In this document: positions 31,659 through 41,175 of the stretch, in pieces
How the letters are laid out: each line of letters opens with the position of its first letter
Position numbering within the stretch: position 1 is the first letter of the stretch
NCBI RefSeq assembly: GCF_013415425.1
Contig: NZ_JACBYC010000083.1
Coordinates: 1-64,000 of the forward strand
DNA: 64,000 bases
Direction: 5' to 3'
Source: Gemella sp. GH3
GTDB lineage: Bacteria > Bacillota > Bacilli > Staphylococcales > Gemellaceae
The notes under the pieces: model-generated
Told to the model about the DNA's origin: nothing
What the model saw: only the letters and a program-made list of their open reading frames with translations
Databases searched by the model: none
Made by a program: the position numbers and the translations under genes

Positions 31659-33533
31659 TTACCTTGTTTTTCTTTGTTCTAAGTATACTATCAAAATCGA
31701 AATATCTGCTGGATTAACTCCTGATATTCTTGAAGCTTGACCTATAGTTAATGGAGAAACTTTCTTCAATTTCTCCCTAGCTTCTAATGCTAAACTAGGA
31801 ACTTCATCATAATCTAGGTCAGTTGGAATTTTTTTCTCTTCCATTTTCTTTAATCTTTCTACTTGTTGAAGTGATTTTTTAATATATCCCTCATATTTCA
31901 CTTCAATTTCTACTTGCTCAATAATATCTTTAGATAGTTCAATATTTTGATTAGCTAAATTTATTATGTCATAGTAATTTAACTCTGGTCTACGCAATAA
32001 ATCTATCGCTAGAATTCCGTCTTTTAATTCAGCAGTATTTAATTTTCTCATTTTTTCTACTACTTCTTTTGTTGGTGTTATACGGAAAGTTTTTAATCTA
32101 GCTATCTCATCTTCAATTAATTTACGTTTTTGACAAAATCTTACGTATCTTTCCTCAGAAATTAAATTATATTTATAAGCTATTTCTGATAATCTCATAT
32201 CTGCATTATCGTGTCTAAGTAGTAATCTATGCTCTGCTCTTGAAGTAAGTAGTCTATAAGGTTCATTAGTCCCCTTAGTTACTAAGTCATCAATTAACAC
32301 TCCTATATAAGCCTCATCTCTCCCTAATATTAAAGGTTCTTCTCCCAAGATTTTACAAGCTGCATTTATTCCTGCTATTATTCCTTGACCTGCCGCTTCT
32401 TCGTAACCACTTGTTCCGTTAAGCTGACCTGCTGTGTAAAGACCTGATATTAATTTAGTTTCCAATGTAGGCCACAGAGTTGTTGGATTAATAGCATCAT
32501 ACTCTATAGCATATCCATTTCTCATAATAGTTGCATTTTCTAAACCGGCTATTGAATGTACCATATCACGTTGAACATCATCAGGCAGTGATGTAGACAA
32601 TCCTTGAACATATATCTCTTTTGTATTTCTTCCCTCGGGTTCTAAAAATAATTGGTGTCTTTCTTTATCACTAAATCTTACATACTTATCTTCAATACTA
32701 GGGCAGTATCTAGGACCTGTTCCTTTTATTACACCAGAATACATTGCTGATCTGCCTAAATTTTCATCAATTATTTCATGAGTTTTACTATTAGTATAAG
32801 TTAACCAGCAAGGTATTTGATCTTTTATATATTCTGTAGTTTCATAACTAAAGGCATGTTCCTTATCATCTCCTGGCTGAATTTCTGTTTTCGAAAAATC
32901 AACAGTATCCGCATTAACTCTAGGTGGCGTTCCAGTTTTAAAACGTACTAAATCAAACCCTAGTTCTTCTAATTGTTTGGCTAAATCTATAGAAGGCATT
33001 TGATGATTTGGTCCAGAAGAATACTTTATATCCCCTATTACTATTTCTCCTCGTAAATATGTTCCCGTAGTTATTACAACTGCTTTGGCTTTATATTTTG
33101 TACCAAGCATAGTAGAAATACCTATAACTTTACCTTCTTCTATTAATAATTCCTTAACCATAGCTTGCTCTAAATCTAAGTTAGGAATATCTTCTAATAA
33201 TTTTTTCATAGCTAATTGATATTGTACTTTGTCTGACTGAACACGTAAAGCTCTAACTGCCGGTCCTTTTGCTGTATTAAGCATTCTTGATTGAATATTA
33301 GTTTTATCAGCAATAATTCCCATTGCTCCACCCAAAGCATCAATTTCCCTAACTACTATACCTTTCGCAGGACCTCCAACACTTGGATTACAAGGCATAA
33401 ATCCTATAGTATCCAAATTAATAGTAACTAATAGCGTATTTACTCCTTTTCTACTAGCAGCATAAGCAGCTTCAATTCCTGCATGTCCCCCACCAATCAC
33501 AATAATATCATATTCTTTTAAAAATTCAGTCAT
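31659..33533 (-). CDS. mnmG: tRNA uridine-5-carboxymethylaminomethyl modification enzyme
   Basis: With MnmE (not in the window) it installs cmnm5 at wobble U34 of tRNAs. The 624 residues show the FAD loop [15 protein letters not shown], the conserved [10 protein letters not shown] and YCPSIEDK motifs, and the C-terminal helical MnmE-binding domain ([12 protein letters not shown]). ATG 33533, RBS GGAGGAATT. It heads a two-gene unit with rsmG. Confidence 0.98.
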   Translation of the reverse strand: MTEFLKEYDIIVIGGGHAGIEAAYAASRKGVNTLLVTINLDTIGFMPCNPSVGGPAKGIVVREIDALGGAMGIIADKTNIQSRMLNTAKGPAVRALRVQSDKVQYQLAMKKLLEDIPNLDLEQAMVKELLIEEGKVIGISTMLGTKYKAKAVVITTGTYLRGEIVIGDIKYSSGPNHQMPSIDLAKQLEELGFDLVRFKTGTPPRVNADTVDFSKTEIQPGDDKEHAFSYETTEYIKDQIPCWLTYTNSKTHEIIDENLGRSAMYSGVIKGTGPRYCPSIEDKYVRFSDKERHQLFLEPEGRNTKEIYVQGLSTSLPDDVQRDMVHSIAGLENATIMRNGYAIEYDAINPTTLWPTLETKLISGLYTAGQLNGTSGYEEAAGQGIIAGINAACKILGEEPLILGRDEAYIGVLIDDLVTKGTNEPYRLLTSRAEHRLLLRHDNADMRLSEIAYKYNLISEERYVRFCQKRKLIEDEIARLKTFRITPTKEVVEKMRKLNTAELKDGILAIDLLRRPELNYYDIINLANQNIELSKDIIEQVEIEVKYEGYIKKSLQQVERLKKMEEKKIPTDLDYDEVPSLALEAREKLKKVSPLTIGQASRISGVNPADISILIVYLEQRKTR

Positions 33534-33761
33534 AATTCCTCCAAATATACTTTAATATAGACAATTAATATTGTTAATTATTTAGTAACTATATTAACTC
33601 GTTAAACGATTGTTATACATTTCAAAATTATGCTTTCACCAAAATTTTGATTTTTCATTATAATATCTTAACACAATATATTTTTTTTATCTAATATTTC
33701 AAACAAAAAATGAATAAAAGTAGTTAATAATTACTTTTACCCATTTACATATTATAAAAAA
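33534..33761 (-). other. Intergenic region upstream of mnmG
   Basis: No gene seen. It holds the flavodoxin terminator and two dyads: TCGTTAAACGA (33599-33609) and TCAAAATT ... AATTTTGA (about 33622-33650). A clear sigma-A promoter for mnmG was not found. Confidence 0.5.
33705..33738 (-). terminator. Terminator of Rrf2-flavodoxin unit
   Basis: AAAAGTA (33716-33722) pairs with TACTTTT (33732-33738), then a T6 run about 5 nt further in the transcript. A moderate terminator. Confidence 0.6.
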
Positions 33762-34208
33762 TTACAAAGCATTAGTAAAATCTTTTATAAATTTATCAAT
33801 ATTTTCGAAATCTTCATCACTATCTGCTTCTATTTCTATTTTTAAATTTTTCGTAGGATTAATTGCGCCTGTTTTCTTAATTTGTTCATCAAATTGATCA
33901 ACACAGACACAATATTCCTCATAAAGAGTATCCCCTGTACCAATTACACCATAAACTTTACCTTCTAAATTTAAATCAGGAATAATTTCAAAGAATTCTT
34001 CCATTTCATCAGGTAAATCTCCTTCTCCATAAGTATAAGTTGCAACAATAAATGCGTCAGATTCTTCTAAAAAACTAAAGTCATCTAAATCCTCTACAAA
34101 ATTCATATTTATATCAATATCTTTTTCATTTTTAAATTTTTCTACTATAAGTTCACAAAGTGCTTCAGTATTACCTGTTAAACTAGCATAAACTAATTGT
34201 ATATTCAT
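33762..34208 (-). CDS. Flavodoxin
   Basis: FMN electron carrier of 148 residues. The phosphate-binding loop is SLTGNTEAL (residues 9-17), followed by the ATYTYGEGDLPDEMEEF and GTGDTLYEEYCVCVDQF loops that hold the isoalloxazine ring. Strongly acidic, as usual. It is co-transcribed with an Rrf2-type regulator 14 nt upstream, which suggests redox or metal-responsive control. The partner reductase is not evident. Confidence 0.95.
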   Translation of the reverse strand: MNIQLVYASLTGNTEALCELIVEKFKNEKDIDINMNFVEDLDDFSFLEESDAFIVATYTYGEGDLPDEMEEFFEIIPDLNLEGKVYGVIGTGDTLYEEYCVCVDQFDEQIKKTGAINPTKNLKIEIEADSDEDFENIDKFIKDFTNAL

Positions 34209-34222
34209 AAAATTTAACTCCT

Positions 34223-34729
34223 CTATTTTTTTTCTAACTTACTATATATTCTTTCAAATTCTTCTTGCCAATTATTCCAATCCAATCGAATTGTCGAATT
34301 TTCTTGTAAAATATTACGTGCAATATCTTCTATAGTAACGCTTAACAATGACTGTTTTAATATTTTATTAAATTCTGATATTGTAGACAAGTACTCTTCG
34401 TATCTTCTACTTATCTCTTTTGCTCCTTTAAATATCCTAGCTATGTAATCCGTCTTTAAAACAAACAAATCTATAGGCCCATTTATTGCCTCATATATGT
34501 CATATAAAGAAACTTTTTTATTTTCTCTATATCTATATCCGCCACCTACTCCAGTACTAGCTTTTACTAGATTATTAACTACTAATTTTCTCATGATTTT
34601 TTTCAAATAAGTAGGTGATATATCCAAACGATCACTTATTTCTTTGGAATTTAGATATATTCTTCTATCTTGAAAATATAACATTACCATTATACATATT
34701 GCTTGTTCTGTACTTTTTGTTAAATGCAT
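34223..34729 (-). CDS. Rrf2-family transcriptional regulator without cluster cysteines
   Basis: A winged-helix regulator of 168 residues. Its N-terminal part fits the Rrf2 pattern (YLNSKEISDRLDISPTYLKKIMRKL, then GVGGGYRY). The three cysteines that bind an Fe-S cluster in IscR/NsrR are absent; the only Cys is C12 in the first helix. It may therefore sense something else, as CymR-type members do. The C-terminal 70 residues are helical and unfamiliar. It lies directly ahead of the flavodoxin gene, its probable target. Confidence 0.85.
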   Translation of the reverse strand: MHLTKSTEQAICIMVMLYFQDRRIYLNSKEISDRLDISPTYLKKIMRKLVVNNLVKASTGVGGGYRYRENKKVSLYDIYEAINGPIDLFVLKTDYIARIFKGAKEISRRYEEYLSTISEFNKILKQSLLSVTIEDIARNILQENSTIRLDWNNWQEEFERIYSKLEKK

Positions 34730-34765
34730 TTTTTTCTCCTTATTTACATAGAAAAAATTAACTTA

Positions 34766-35896
34766 TTAGTCCTTTTTTCTTTCTCCCCAATATTGATAAT
34801 ATGTACATTCTATAGAACCATTAAAAAGTTTTCGTCTTTTTGTAGCTTTTTTTCCGTATAAATGTTCAAACATTTTGTTAGATGTTAATAAATATAATGA
34901 CCAGTATCTAAGATCTTTTAATTGTTCTCCCAAAAATTTATACATTTTCTCTACTTCTTTTTTCTCACCAATACGCTCTCCGTAAGGTGGATTAGCTATT
35001 ACACATCCTGTTTCTCTTTTAGGTACAAAATCATAGACAGTCATTTGCTTAAATTCAATAACATCTACTAATCCTATTTCTTCAATATTATTTTTAGCTG
35101 TTTCTATCATTTTTGGATCAATATCTGATCCGTAAAGCTCTAATTTTTTATCATAGTCTATTAATTCTTCTGCTTTATTTCGTTCTTCTTCTATTAAATT
35201 TTTGGGTATCCAGTGCCATTTTTCAAAATCAAATCGTCTGTTAATTCCAGGAGCCATATTTTGAGCCATCATTGCAGCTTCTATTAATAAAGTTCCTGAT
35301 CCACAGAATAAATCATAAAAAGGAATATCACCTTTCCAGTTAGTTAATTTTACCATCGCCGCCGCTAAAGTTTCTTTTAATGGTGCTGTCCCTTGTTTAG
35401 CTCGGTAGCCTCTTTTATGTAGTGCATCTCCCGAGGTATCTAAAACTATCGTAGCTATATCGTTTAGCATAATAATTTCTAGTCGGTACCTAGCACCTGT
35501 TTCTTTTAACCAACCACTTACATTATATGATTTTTTCATTTTCTCTACTATAGCTTTTTTTACTATAGACTGACAATCGGAAACACTGAATAATTTGGAT
35601 TTGTGGCTACGTCCATCAACAGGGAATTTAGCATCTTCTGGTAAATATTTATCCCAATCTATCTCCTTAGTTTTCTCGAACAATTCTTCAAATGTATAAG
35701 CAGGAAATTGAGCAACAACAATTTTAACACGATCTGCACAACGCAACCATAAGTTCGAACGTACAATTGCACGTTTATCCCCTAAAAAATATACTCTACC
35801 ATTTTCAACTTTAGTTTCATAACCTAATTCTTGCACTTCTTTTGCTACTATTGATTCTAATCCCATAGGGGTTGTCGCTACTAATTTATATTGCAT
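34766..35896 (-). CDS. rlmL: THUMP-domain rRNA N2-guanine methyltransferase (RlmL N-half type, YpsC)
   Basis: Probable 23S rRNA m2G methyltransferase, 376 residues. It has an N-terminal THUMP domain (about 1-160), SAM motif LFCGSGTLLIEAAMMAQN and catalytic VIANPPYGERIG. The length matches the single-domain YpsC-type proteins rather than fused RlmKL. It is preceded by rnpB and its terminator, with RBS AGGAGAAAATA before ATG 35896. Confidence 0.92.
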   Translation of the reverse strand: MQYKLVATTPMGLESIVAKEVQELGYETKVENGRVYFLGDKRAIVRSNLWLRCADRVKIVVAQFPAYTFEELFEKTKEIDWDKYLPEDAKFPVDGRSHKSKLFSVSDCQSIVKKAIVEKMKKSYNVSGWLKETGARYRLEIIMLNDIATIVLDTSGDALHKRGYRAKQGTAPLKETLAAAMVKLTNWKGDIPFYDLFCGSGTLLIEAAMMAQNMAPGINRRFDFEKWHWIPKNLIEEERNKAEELIDYDKKLELYGSDIDPKMIETAKNNIEEIGLVDVIEFKQMTVYDFVPKRETGCVIANPPYGERIGEKKEVEKMYKFLGEQLKDLRYWSLYLLTSNKMFEHLYGKKATKRRKLFNGSIECTYYQYWGERKKD

Positions 35897-35940
35897 TATT
35901 TTCTCCTAACTTAACTATAATATTAATCCTTTTAAATTAT

Positions 35941-35964
35941 AAAAATAAGGCTCAAATGAGCCTT
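35941..35964 (-). terminator. Terminator of rnpB
   Basis: An 18-nt perfect hairpin (35947-35964, AAGGCTCA arms) followed by TATTTTT in the transcript. Confidence 0.9.
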
Positions 35965-35965
35965 G

Positions 35966-36371
35966 CTAGTCAATTTACTTTATCATAAGCCATATTCTGT
36001 TCCTATACTTACTATAACGAGCAACTAGAACTCTCGTAAAAATAGGTGTAATCATCTGTCTAAATAATAAATTATTTCTCATCTCTATATTCATTTCTAC
36101 AAGATGAGTGCTTCTACCAAAATTTGAATTGCTCGCTCAAGGGGTTTACCGCGTTCCACTTTTTATATTTCTATAAAAACTTCGTCACTGTGGCACTTTA
36201 AAGATACATTTTTCCATATGCAAACACTTAGGAAAAATCGTCTGCCGTTACTAAAATTAGTACCTAAACTTATTGTTTCATTTAGCATGAACACTACTAG
36301 CATCTCAGCTAGTGCGAGTATGGACTTTCCTCACCAAATTAAATTAGCGCGATTACTCAAAAGTAAATACT
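35966..36371 (-). ncRNA. rnpB: RNase P RNA, Bacillus (B) type
   Basis: Ribozyme that cuts the 5' leader from pre-tRNAs. Conserved blocks are seen on the minus strand: GAGGAAAGTCCATACTCGCAC near the 5' end, GTGCCACAGTGACGAAG, GGAACGCGGTAAACCCC, AGCGAGCAATTCAAATTTTG and, near the 3' end, CATAAGCCA read on plus. 5' ATTTACTTT pairs with 3' AAAGTAAAT to close P1. The length of about 406 nt matches the type B family. Exact ends are estimated from the promoter and P1. Confidence 0.95.
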
Positions 36372-36377
36372 CTTAAA

Positions 36378-36383
36378 ATTATA
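36378..36383 (-). promoter_or_regulatory. -10 element of the rnpB promoter
   Basis: TATAAT with a TGG extension (TGGTATAAT) lies about 7 nt before the rnpB 5' end. The -35 region is weak and overlaps the rpoZ 3' end. Confidence 0.7.
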
Positions 36384-36406
36384 CCATATTTATAACATAT
36401 ATGATA

Positions 36407-36601
36407 CTATTTTAAAACATTTATTTTTCCAGCAGCTATCTCTTCTAATGCTTTTCCTACTTCTTTATGTGAAACATAATTATCTAACTGTTTTGATTCT
36501 GGTTCTGAAAAAATTACTCTAGCTCTCTTACTAGCTAGTGATACTAACATATACTTTGAATCTACCTTTTCTTTTAAAACATCTAATTTTGGGTATAACA
36601 T
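36407..36601 (-). CDS. rpoZ: RNA polymerase omega subunit
   Basis: Small RNAP assembly subunit of 64 residues, starting MLYPKLDVLKEKVDSKYMLV, with ASKRARVIF and the KEVGKALEEIAAGKI motif. It lies 14 nt behind gmk, the usual gmk-rpoZ pair. Confidence 0.96.
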   Translation of the reverse strand: MLYPKLDVLKEKVDSKYMLVSLASKRARVIFSEPESKQLDNYVSHKEVGKALEEIAAGKINVLK

Positions 36602-36615
36602 TTTTATCCTCCTTA

Positions 36616-37263
<648 letters not shown>

Positions 37264-37365
37264 CTATATATATTATCATAAAACATATAAAATTTAAACC
37301 TATATATACTATAAATTTTAATAATATGTTATACTGAATATATTTAATTGGGAGGTAATAAAATT

Positions 37366-39030
37366 ATGGCTTTTGATGGTTTTTTCACAAGAAAAATAAT
37401 TACTGAATTAAACAATGAATTATCATATGGGCGTATCAATAAAATAAATAACATATCTAATAACGAAATTATCTTTACAATAAGAAAAAACACTAAAAAG
37501 AAATTACTAATTTCTATCAATCCACAAAAATCAAGAATACATCTTACTAATAATAAATATGAGAATCCAAAATATCCTTCAAATTTCTGCACTGTACTTA
37601 GAAAATACTTGACCAATGGATATATAATAAATTTTTCGCAAACAAATAATGATAGAATAATTTTTATGAAAATTAAAAATAATGATGAGCTAGGATATGA
37701 ACATATATACTATTTAATAGTAGAATTGATGGGAAGACATTCTAACATTATTATTACGGATAATAACTATAAAATTATAGAAGCAATAAAAAACAGTTAT
37801 GATATAGAATATTCTCGTTCTACAGTAGCAAATATTGAATACAGACTTCCTCCTACTCAAAAAAAATTAGATCCTTTCAATATAGAAAATTATAAAGATT
37901 TATATTACGATAAAAATGACGATAAATTTCTACTAAATAATTTTTCTGGGGTTTCTAGCAATCTAAATAATTACTTTTCACAAAAAAAATATAACTTATA
38001 TAAATTCCAAGATTTTTGTGAAAACTTTGAAGATTATTATAAACCTACTTGTATAACCGAAAATAAAAAAGACTTTTATTTCTTTGATATCTATGATTCA
38101 AATTACGAAAAAGAAACTTTTGATAATCTGTCACAATTACTAGATTATTACTACAACATAACTAACTTTGAAAATGAAACTAACAAAAACTCTAATAAAA
38201 AAATATATACATTCGTAAAAAATAAAATATTCAAATTAGAAAAAAAAATAATCATTTTAACAAATGAAATAACTAAGGCAGAGAATAACAACACCAATGA
38301 ATTAAAAGGAAATTTAATTCTAGCAAACAATTATTTATATAAAAACTATGTTCCTAATGAAATAACAGTTCAAAATTTTTATAATGAGGATTTAGAGAAT
38401 ATAACGATAAAATTAGATTCCACACTTTCTATTGAAAAAAACGCAGAATTATATTTTAATAAACATAAAAAAAACAAAAGAACAGTAGATAATTTAACTA
38501 CTCAAATAGAAATTAGCAAGCAAGAGTTAGTATATTTTCAAAATATAAATGTACAATTAAATAATGCAGACATATCCGATATTGAAGAAATTATAGAAGA
38601 GCTAACAAACTACGGATATATTAAAGAGAAAGTAAATAAAAAAAATAAACAAACTAAGTATAGTATTTTGAATATTGATGGATCTGATATCTATATAGGA
38701 AAAAATAATATTCAAAACAATGCAATCACTAATAAATTAGCTAAAAGAAATTATTTTTGGTTTCATGCCGAAGATATCCCAGGAAGTCACGTTGTTATTT
38801 TCTCTGACAATCCTAGTAAAAATCAAATTGAGACAGCTTCTATTTTAGCTGGGTATTTTTCAAAAAACAAAAATGAAAAATATGTTAATGTAGACTACAC
38901 ACAAATTAAACACGTCAAAAAAATACCAGGCGCTAAACCAGGTATGGTTAGTTATACAAATCAAACTACTATAAAAGTAGAAATTGACAATTATAAAGTC
39001 CAAAGATTATTACAACAAATCAAAAAATAA
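37366..39030 (+). CDS. rqcH: Rqc2 homologue RqcH (NFACT protein)
   Basis: Binds stalled 50S-peptidyl-tRNA complexes and recruits tRNA-Ala to add poly-alanine degrons. The 554 residues show NFACT-N from MAFDGFFTRKI, the DR motif (D96-R97 in NNDRIIF), ELMGRHSN, a central HhH/coiled-coil region (about 280-420, Lys/Asn-rich) and NFACT-R with YFWFHAEDIPGSHVVI. I start at ATG 37366, after GGGAGG. A TTG upstream overlaps that RBS. Formerly annotated as fibronectin-binding protein FbpA/YloA. Very rich in Asn and Lys compared with homologues. Confidence 0.95.
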   Translation: MAFDGFFTRKIITELNNELSYGRINKINNISNNEIIFTIRKNTKKKLLISINPQKSRIHLTNNKYENPKYPSNFCTVLRKYLTNGYIINFSQTNNDRIIFMKIKNNDELGYEHIYYLIVELMGRHSNIIITDNNYKIIEAIKNSYDIEYSRSTVANIEYRLPPTQKKLDPFNIENYKDLYYDKNDDKFLLNNFSGVSSNLNNYFSQKKYNLYKFQDFCENFEDYYKPTCITENKKDFYFFDIYDSNYEKETFDNLSQLLDYYYNITNFENETNKNSNKKIYTFVKNKIFKLEKKIIILTNEITKAENNNTNELKGNLILANNYLYKNYVPNEITVQNFYNEDLENITIKLDSTLSIEKNAELYFNKHKKNKRTVDNLTTQIEISKQELVYFQNINVQLNNADISDIEEIIEELTNYGYIKEKVNKKNKQTKYSILNIDGSDIYIGKNNIQNNAITNKLAKRNYFWFHAEDIPGSHVVIFSDNPSKNQIETASILAGYFSKNKNEKYVNVDYTQIKHVKKIPGAKPGMVSYTNQTTIKVEIDNYKVQRLLQQIKK

Positions 39031-39048
39031 TCAATGCTTTTTAAGCAA

Positions 39049-39113
39049 AAAAGTTTGTAAGTACAAATATATAAATATAACTAGAAATAATATATCTGTA
39101 CTTACAAACTTTT
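39049..39113. terminator. Bidirectional terminator between rqcH and menA
   Basis: Perfect 16-bp arms AAAAGTTTGTAAGTAC (39049-39064) and complement (39098-39113) enclose 33 nt. T-runs flank both sides, serving the convergent genes. The right arm reaches into the menA stop. Confidence 0.8.
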
Positions 39114-40008
39114 ATTTTATTATATAGTCAAGAAGATAAGCAAGCGACATTATTATTGAAATTAAAATTGTCAATTTCGCTGTTAATACCATATATGGTG
39201 CCATTGTCTTCTTATCATTATTAGCTAAGAAACCTTTTACTATTTTTATTGCTAACGGAATAGTAATTAAAACCAACAAATTATAAACAGATCCTATTTT
39301 TGTAATACTATAAATCATATTAAGAATATAAACTAATACAAAAGATAACGCTAGAGTAAATATCGCTATCCTTCTTCCGACACTTATTGCATACGTATAT
39401 CTTCCAGATAACTTATCGTTATCCAAATCTCTTATGCTATTAGACAATAATATAGCTCCTATTAAAAGAAATAATGGCAATGAAATCAATACTATACCTA
39501 CATTTACAAAACCAGTTTGAATATAAAATGCTATACATGCTATTACAGTCCCCATAAAAAAGCCAGCAGTTACTTCTCCATACGGTGTATAGGCAATAGG
39601 ATTCTTTCCACCAGTATAAAAATAACCTGCCAACATACAAACTAAACCTAATATAAGTAAATAATGGCTAGTTATACTAGACAAATAGATACCCAACATG
39701 AGTGCCACTAAGTATACTGCACAGGCTCCTAGAAATACTTCATTTGTTTTAAGTTTTTCATTAACTATTGAAGCTGATATCCCTTGTGAATCTTTTTTAT
39801 CTATTCCATTTTTAAAATCATAATATTCATTAAATAAATTGGTACCTGCCTGAATAAGAATACAAGCTAATAAAAATATGGCAAATTTAAACCAACTAAA
39901 AGATATTACATATTTCAATGAGAAGCTACTTCCTACTAAAACAGGACCTATTGATGCAGGAAAACTATGGGGTCTAATACATAATAAAAACTCTTTTAAT
40001 TTATTCAA
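39112..40008 (-). CDS. menA: UbiA-family 1,4-dihydroxy-2-naphthoate polyprenyltransferase
   Basis: Integral membrane prenyltransferase that joins dihydroxynaphthoate to a polyprenyl chain, giving demethylmenaquinone. The 298 residues carry the first Asp-rich motif NLFNEYYDFKNGID, the second SNSIRDLDNDKLSGR, and about eight helices. I start at TTG 40008, 5 nt after AAGGTGA, giving M-NKLKEFLLCIRPHSFPAS. An ATG seven codons upstream has no RBS. No other men gene is in the window, so the naphthoate source and quinone use are unknown. Confidence 0.9.
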   Translation of the reverse strand: MNKLKEFLLCIRPHSFPASIGPVLVGSSFSLKYVISFSWFKFAIFLLACILIQAGTNLFNEYYDFKNGIDKKDSQGISASIVNEKLKTNEVFLGACAVYLVALMLGIYLSSITSHYLLILGLVCMLAGYFYTGGKNPIAYTPYGEVTAGFFMGTVIACIAFYIQTGFVNVGIVLISLPLFLLIGAILLSNSIRDLDNDKLSGRYTYAISVGRRIAIFTLALSFVLVYILNMIYSITKIGSVYNLLVLITIPLAIKIVKGFLANNDKKTMAPYMVLTAKLTILISIIMSLAYLLDYIIK

Positions 40009-40029
40009 TAAAATCACCTTCCATTCCAA

Positions 40030-40257
40030 TTCTAATTAATACCACATAATATTATATCTCATTTAATTAAAAAATACTTAATAAATAACATAAAAAATAA
40101 AATTTAGCTACAAATTTATTATTAATAGTCAGATATTAAGAACATCATAAGATTAAAATATACTCAAAAATTTTTGGGGATTTAGAATATAATAAAAATT
40201 AAAGATGATCAAAAATACTATTAATCATCTTTAAAGCATTAATTATTAAAATTTATA
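40030..40257 (-). other. Intergenic region menA to metallophosphoesterase gene
   Basis: No gene seen. It contains the terminator of the symporter unit and a TATAAT (near 40050) with a poor -35 that could serve menA. Confidence 0.5.
40190..40234 (-). terminator. Terminator of the symporter-phosphoesterase unit
   Basis: Perfect 11-bp arms (40199-40209 and 40224-40234), then AATTTTTATT in the transcript. Confidence 0.85.
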
Positions 40258-41175
40258 TTATTTCGTTATAACTATATCTTCTATTGATATGTTAGTTCCA
40301 TTTGTTATTCTATTTCTATAAGAAATTGAGGCCGGACTATTTATTGTCCATACATTATCAAACCAATTTATAAATTCAGTAATATCATAATCTATTTTTA
40401 CTAATTCTACAAAAACACCATCTACCTCTTGAGAAATTATAGCGTCTTTATGTTTAGTATTAGCTATTCTAGTAATAAGACCAAATGTAGTATCTCTTAC
40501 ATTTGCCATACCTGCTGATCCATTGTTAACTACAACTTTATTTCCCAAGCTAAGTAATACAGGCAAGCAAGTATGGGTCGTTGCCAAAATGTCTACATTG
40601 TTATCTTCTAGCCAATGTTCTATTTCTTTTTGTCTATCAAACTTTTTTAAATTTTCATTGGAACATTGCCAACCAGCCATATTCTTCTCATCTCCATGAG
40701 TAATAGCAATTTTTTTATCTAAGTATTTCAAACAAATTGTAAACTTTCTATTTTTTAGATTTCTTAATATTCCTTCATCAGTAATATTATCTTTGAGCAT
40801 TGAATGAATATTATTAGATCTTTCTACTATAGATTCATCAACATTTTCTGGGTAATTACACCCACAGCCAAATAAACTATCTTTATTTAATAGTTCATAT
40901 TCTACATTTCCAAAAAGCTTTATACAAGATTCTATATCATTTTCAATAGCAAGAAAATCTTCTTCATACACATCAAACCAATGAATATCACCGTTAAATA
41001 TTAATAACGGATTTTCTTTTTCCTCATTAGCCAACTCTTTTATTTTCATTAGTGATTGATAATTCCCATATAATCCCCCTATAATATAGATAGGTTTATC
41101 TGATAATATGTCTATATTTTCTGCCCACTTTTCTTGTAGCATATATTTTAGTGAACAATTTCTACCTTTAATCAT
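40258..41175 (-). CDS. Divergent calcineurin-like metallophosphoesterase
   Basis: A 305-residue cytoplasmic protein with the layout of calcineurin-type phosphoesterases but eroded metal ligands. Motif I reads GGLYGNY instead of GDxHGN, losing Asp and His. Motif II keeps GD (FNGDIHWFD, D63). Motif III reads FGNVEYE, keeping Asn but not His. THGDE and TTHTC stand for the later His motifs. It may bind one metal, use other ligands, or be a non-catalytic sensor. The ATG has the RBS AAAGG inside the upstream gene and overlaps it by 8 nt, so synthesis is coupled to the Na+/solute symporter. The function is unknown. Confidence 0.75.
   Translation of the reverse strand: MIKGRNCSLKYMLQEKWAENIDILSDKPIYIIGGLYGNYQSLMKIKELANEEKENPLLIFNGDIHWFDVYEEDFLAIENDIESCIKLFGNVEYELLNKDSLFGCGCNYPENVDESIVERSNNIHSMLKDNITDEGILRNLKNRKFTICLKYLDKKIAITHGDEKNMAGWQCSNENLKKFDRQKEIEHWLEDNNVDILATTHTCLPVLLSLGNKVVVNNGSAGMANVRDTTFGLITRIANTKHKDAIISQEVDGVFVELVKIDYDITEFINWFDNVWTINSPASISYRNRITNGTNISIEDIVITK

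Noticed and set aside
40009-40029. ATG start of menA
   Set aside because: No RBS precedes it, whereas AAGGTGA is well placed for the TTG at 40008.
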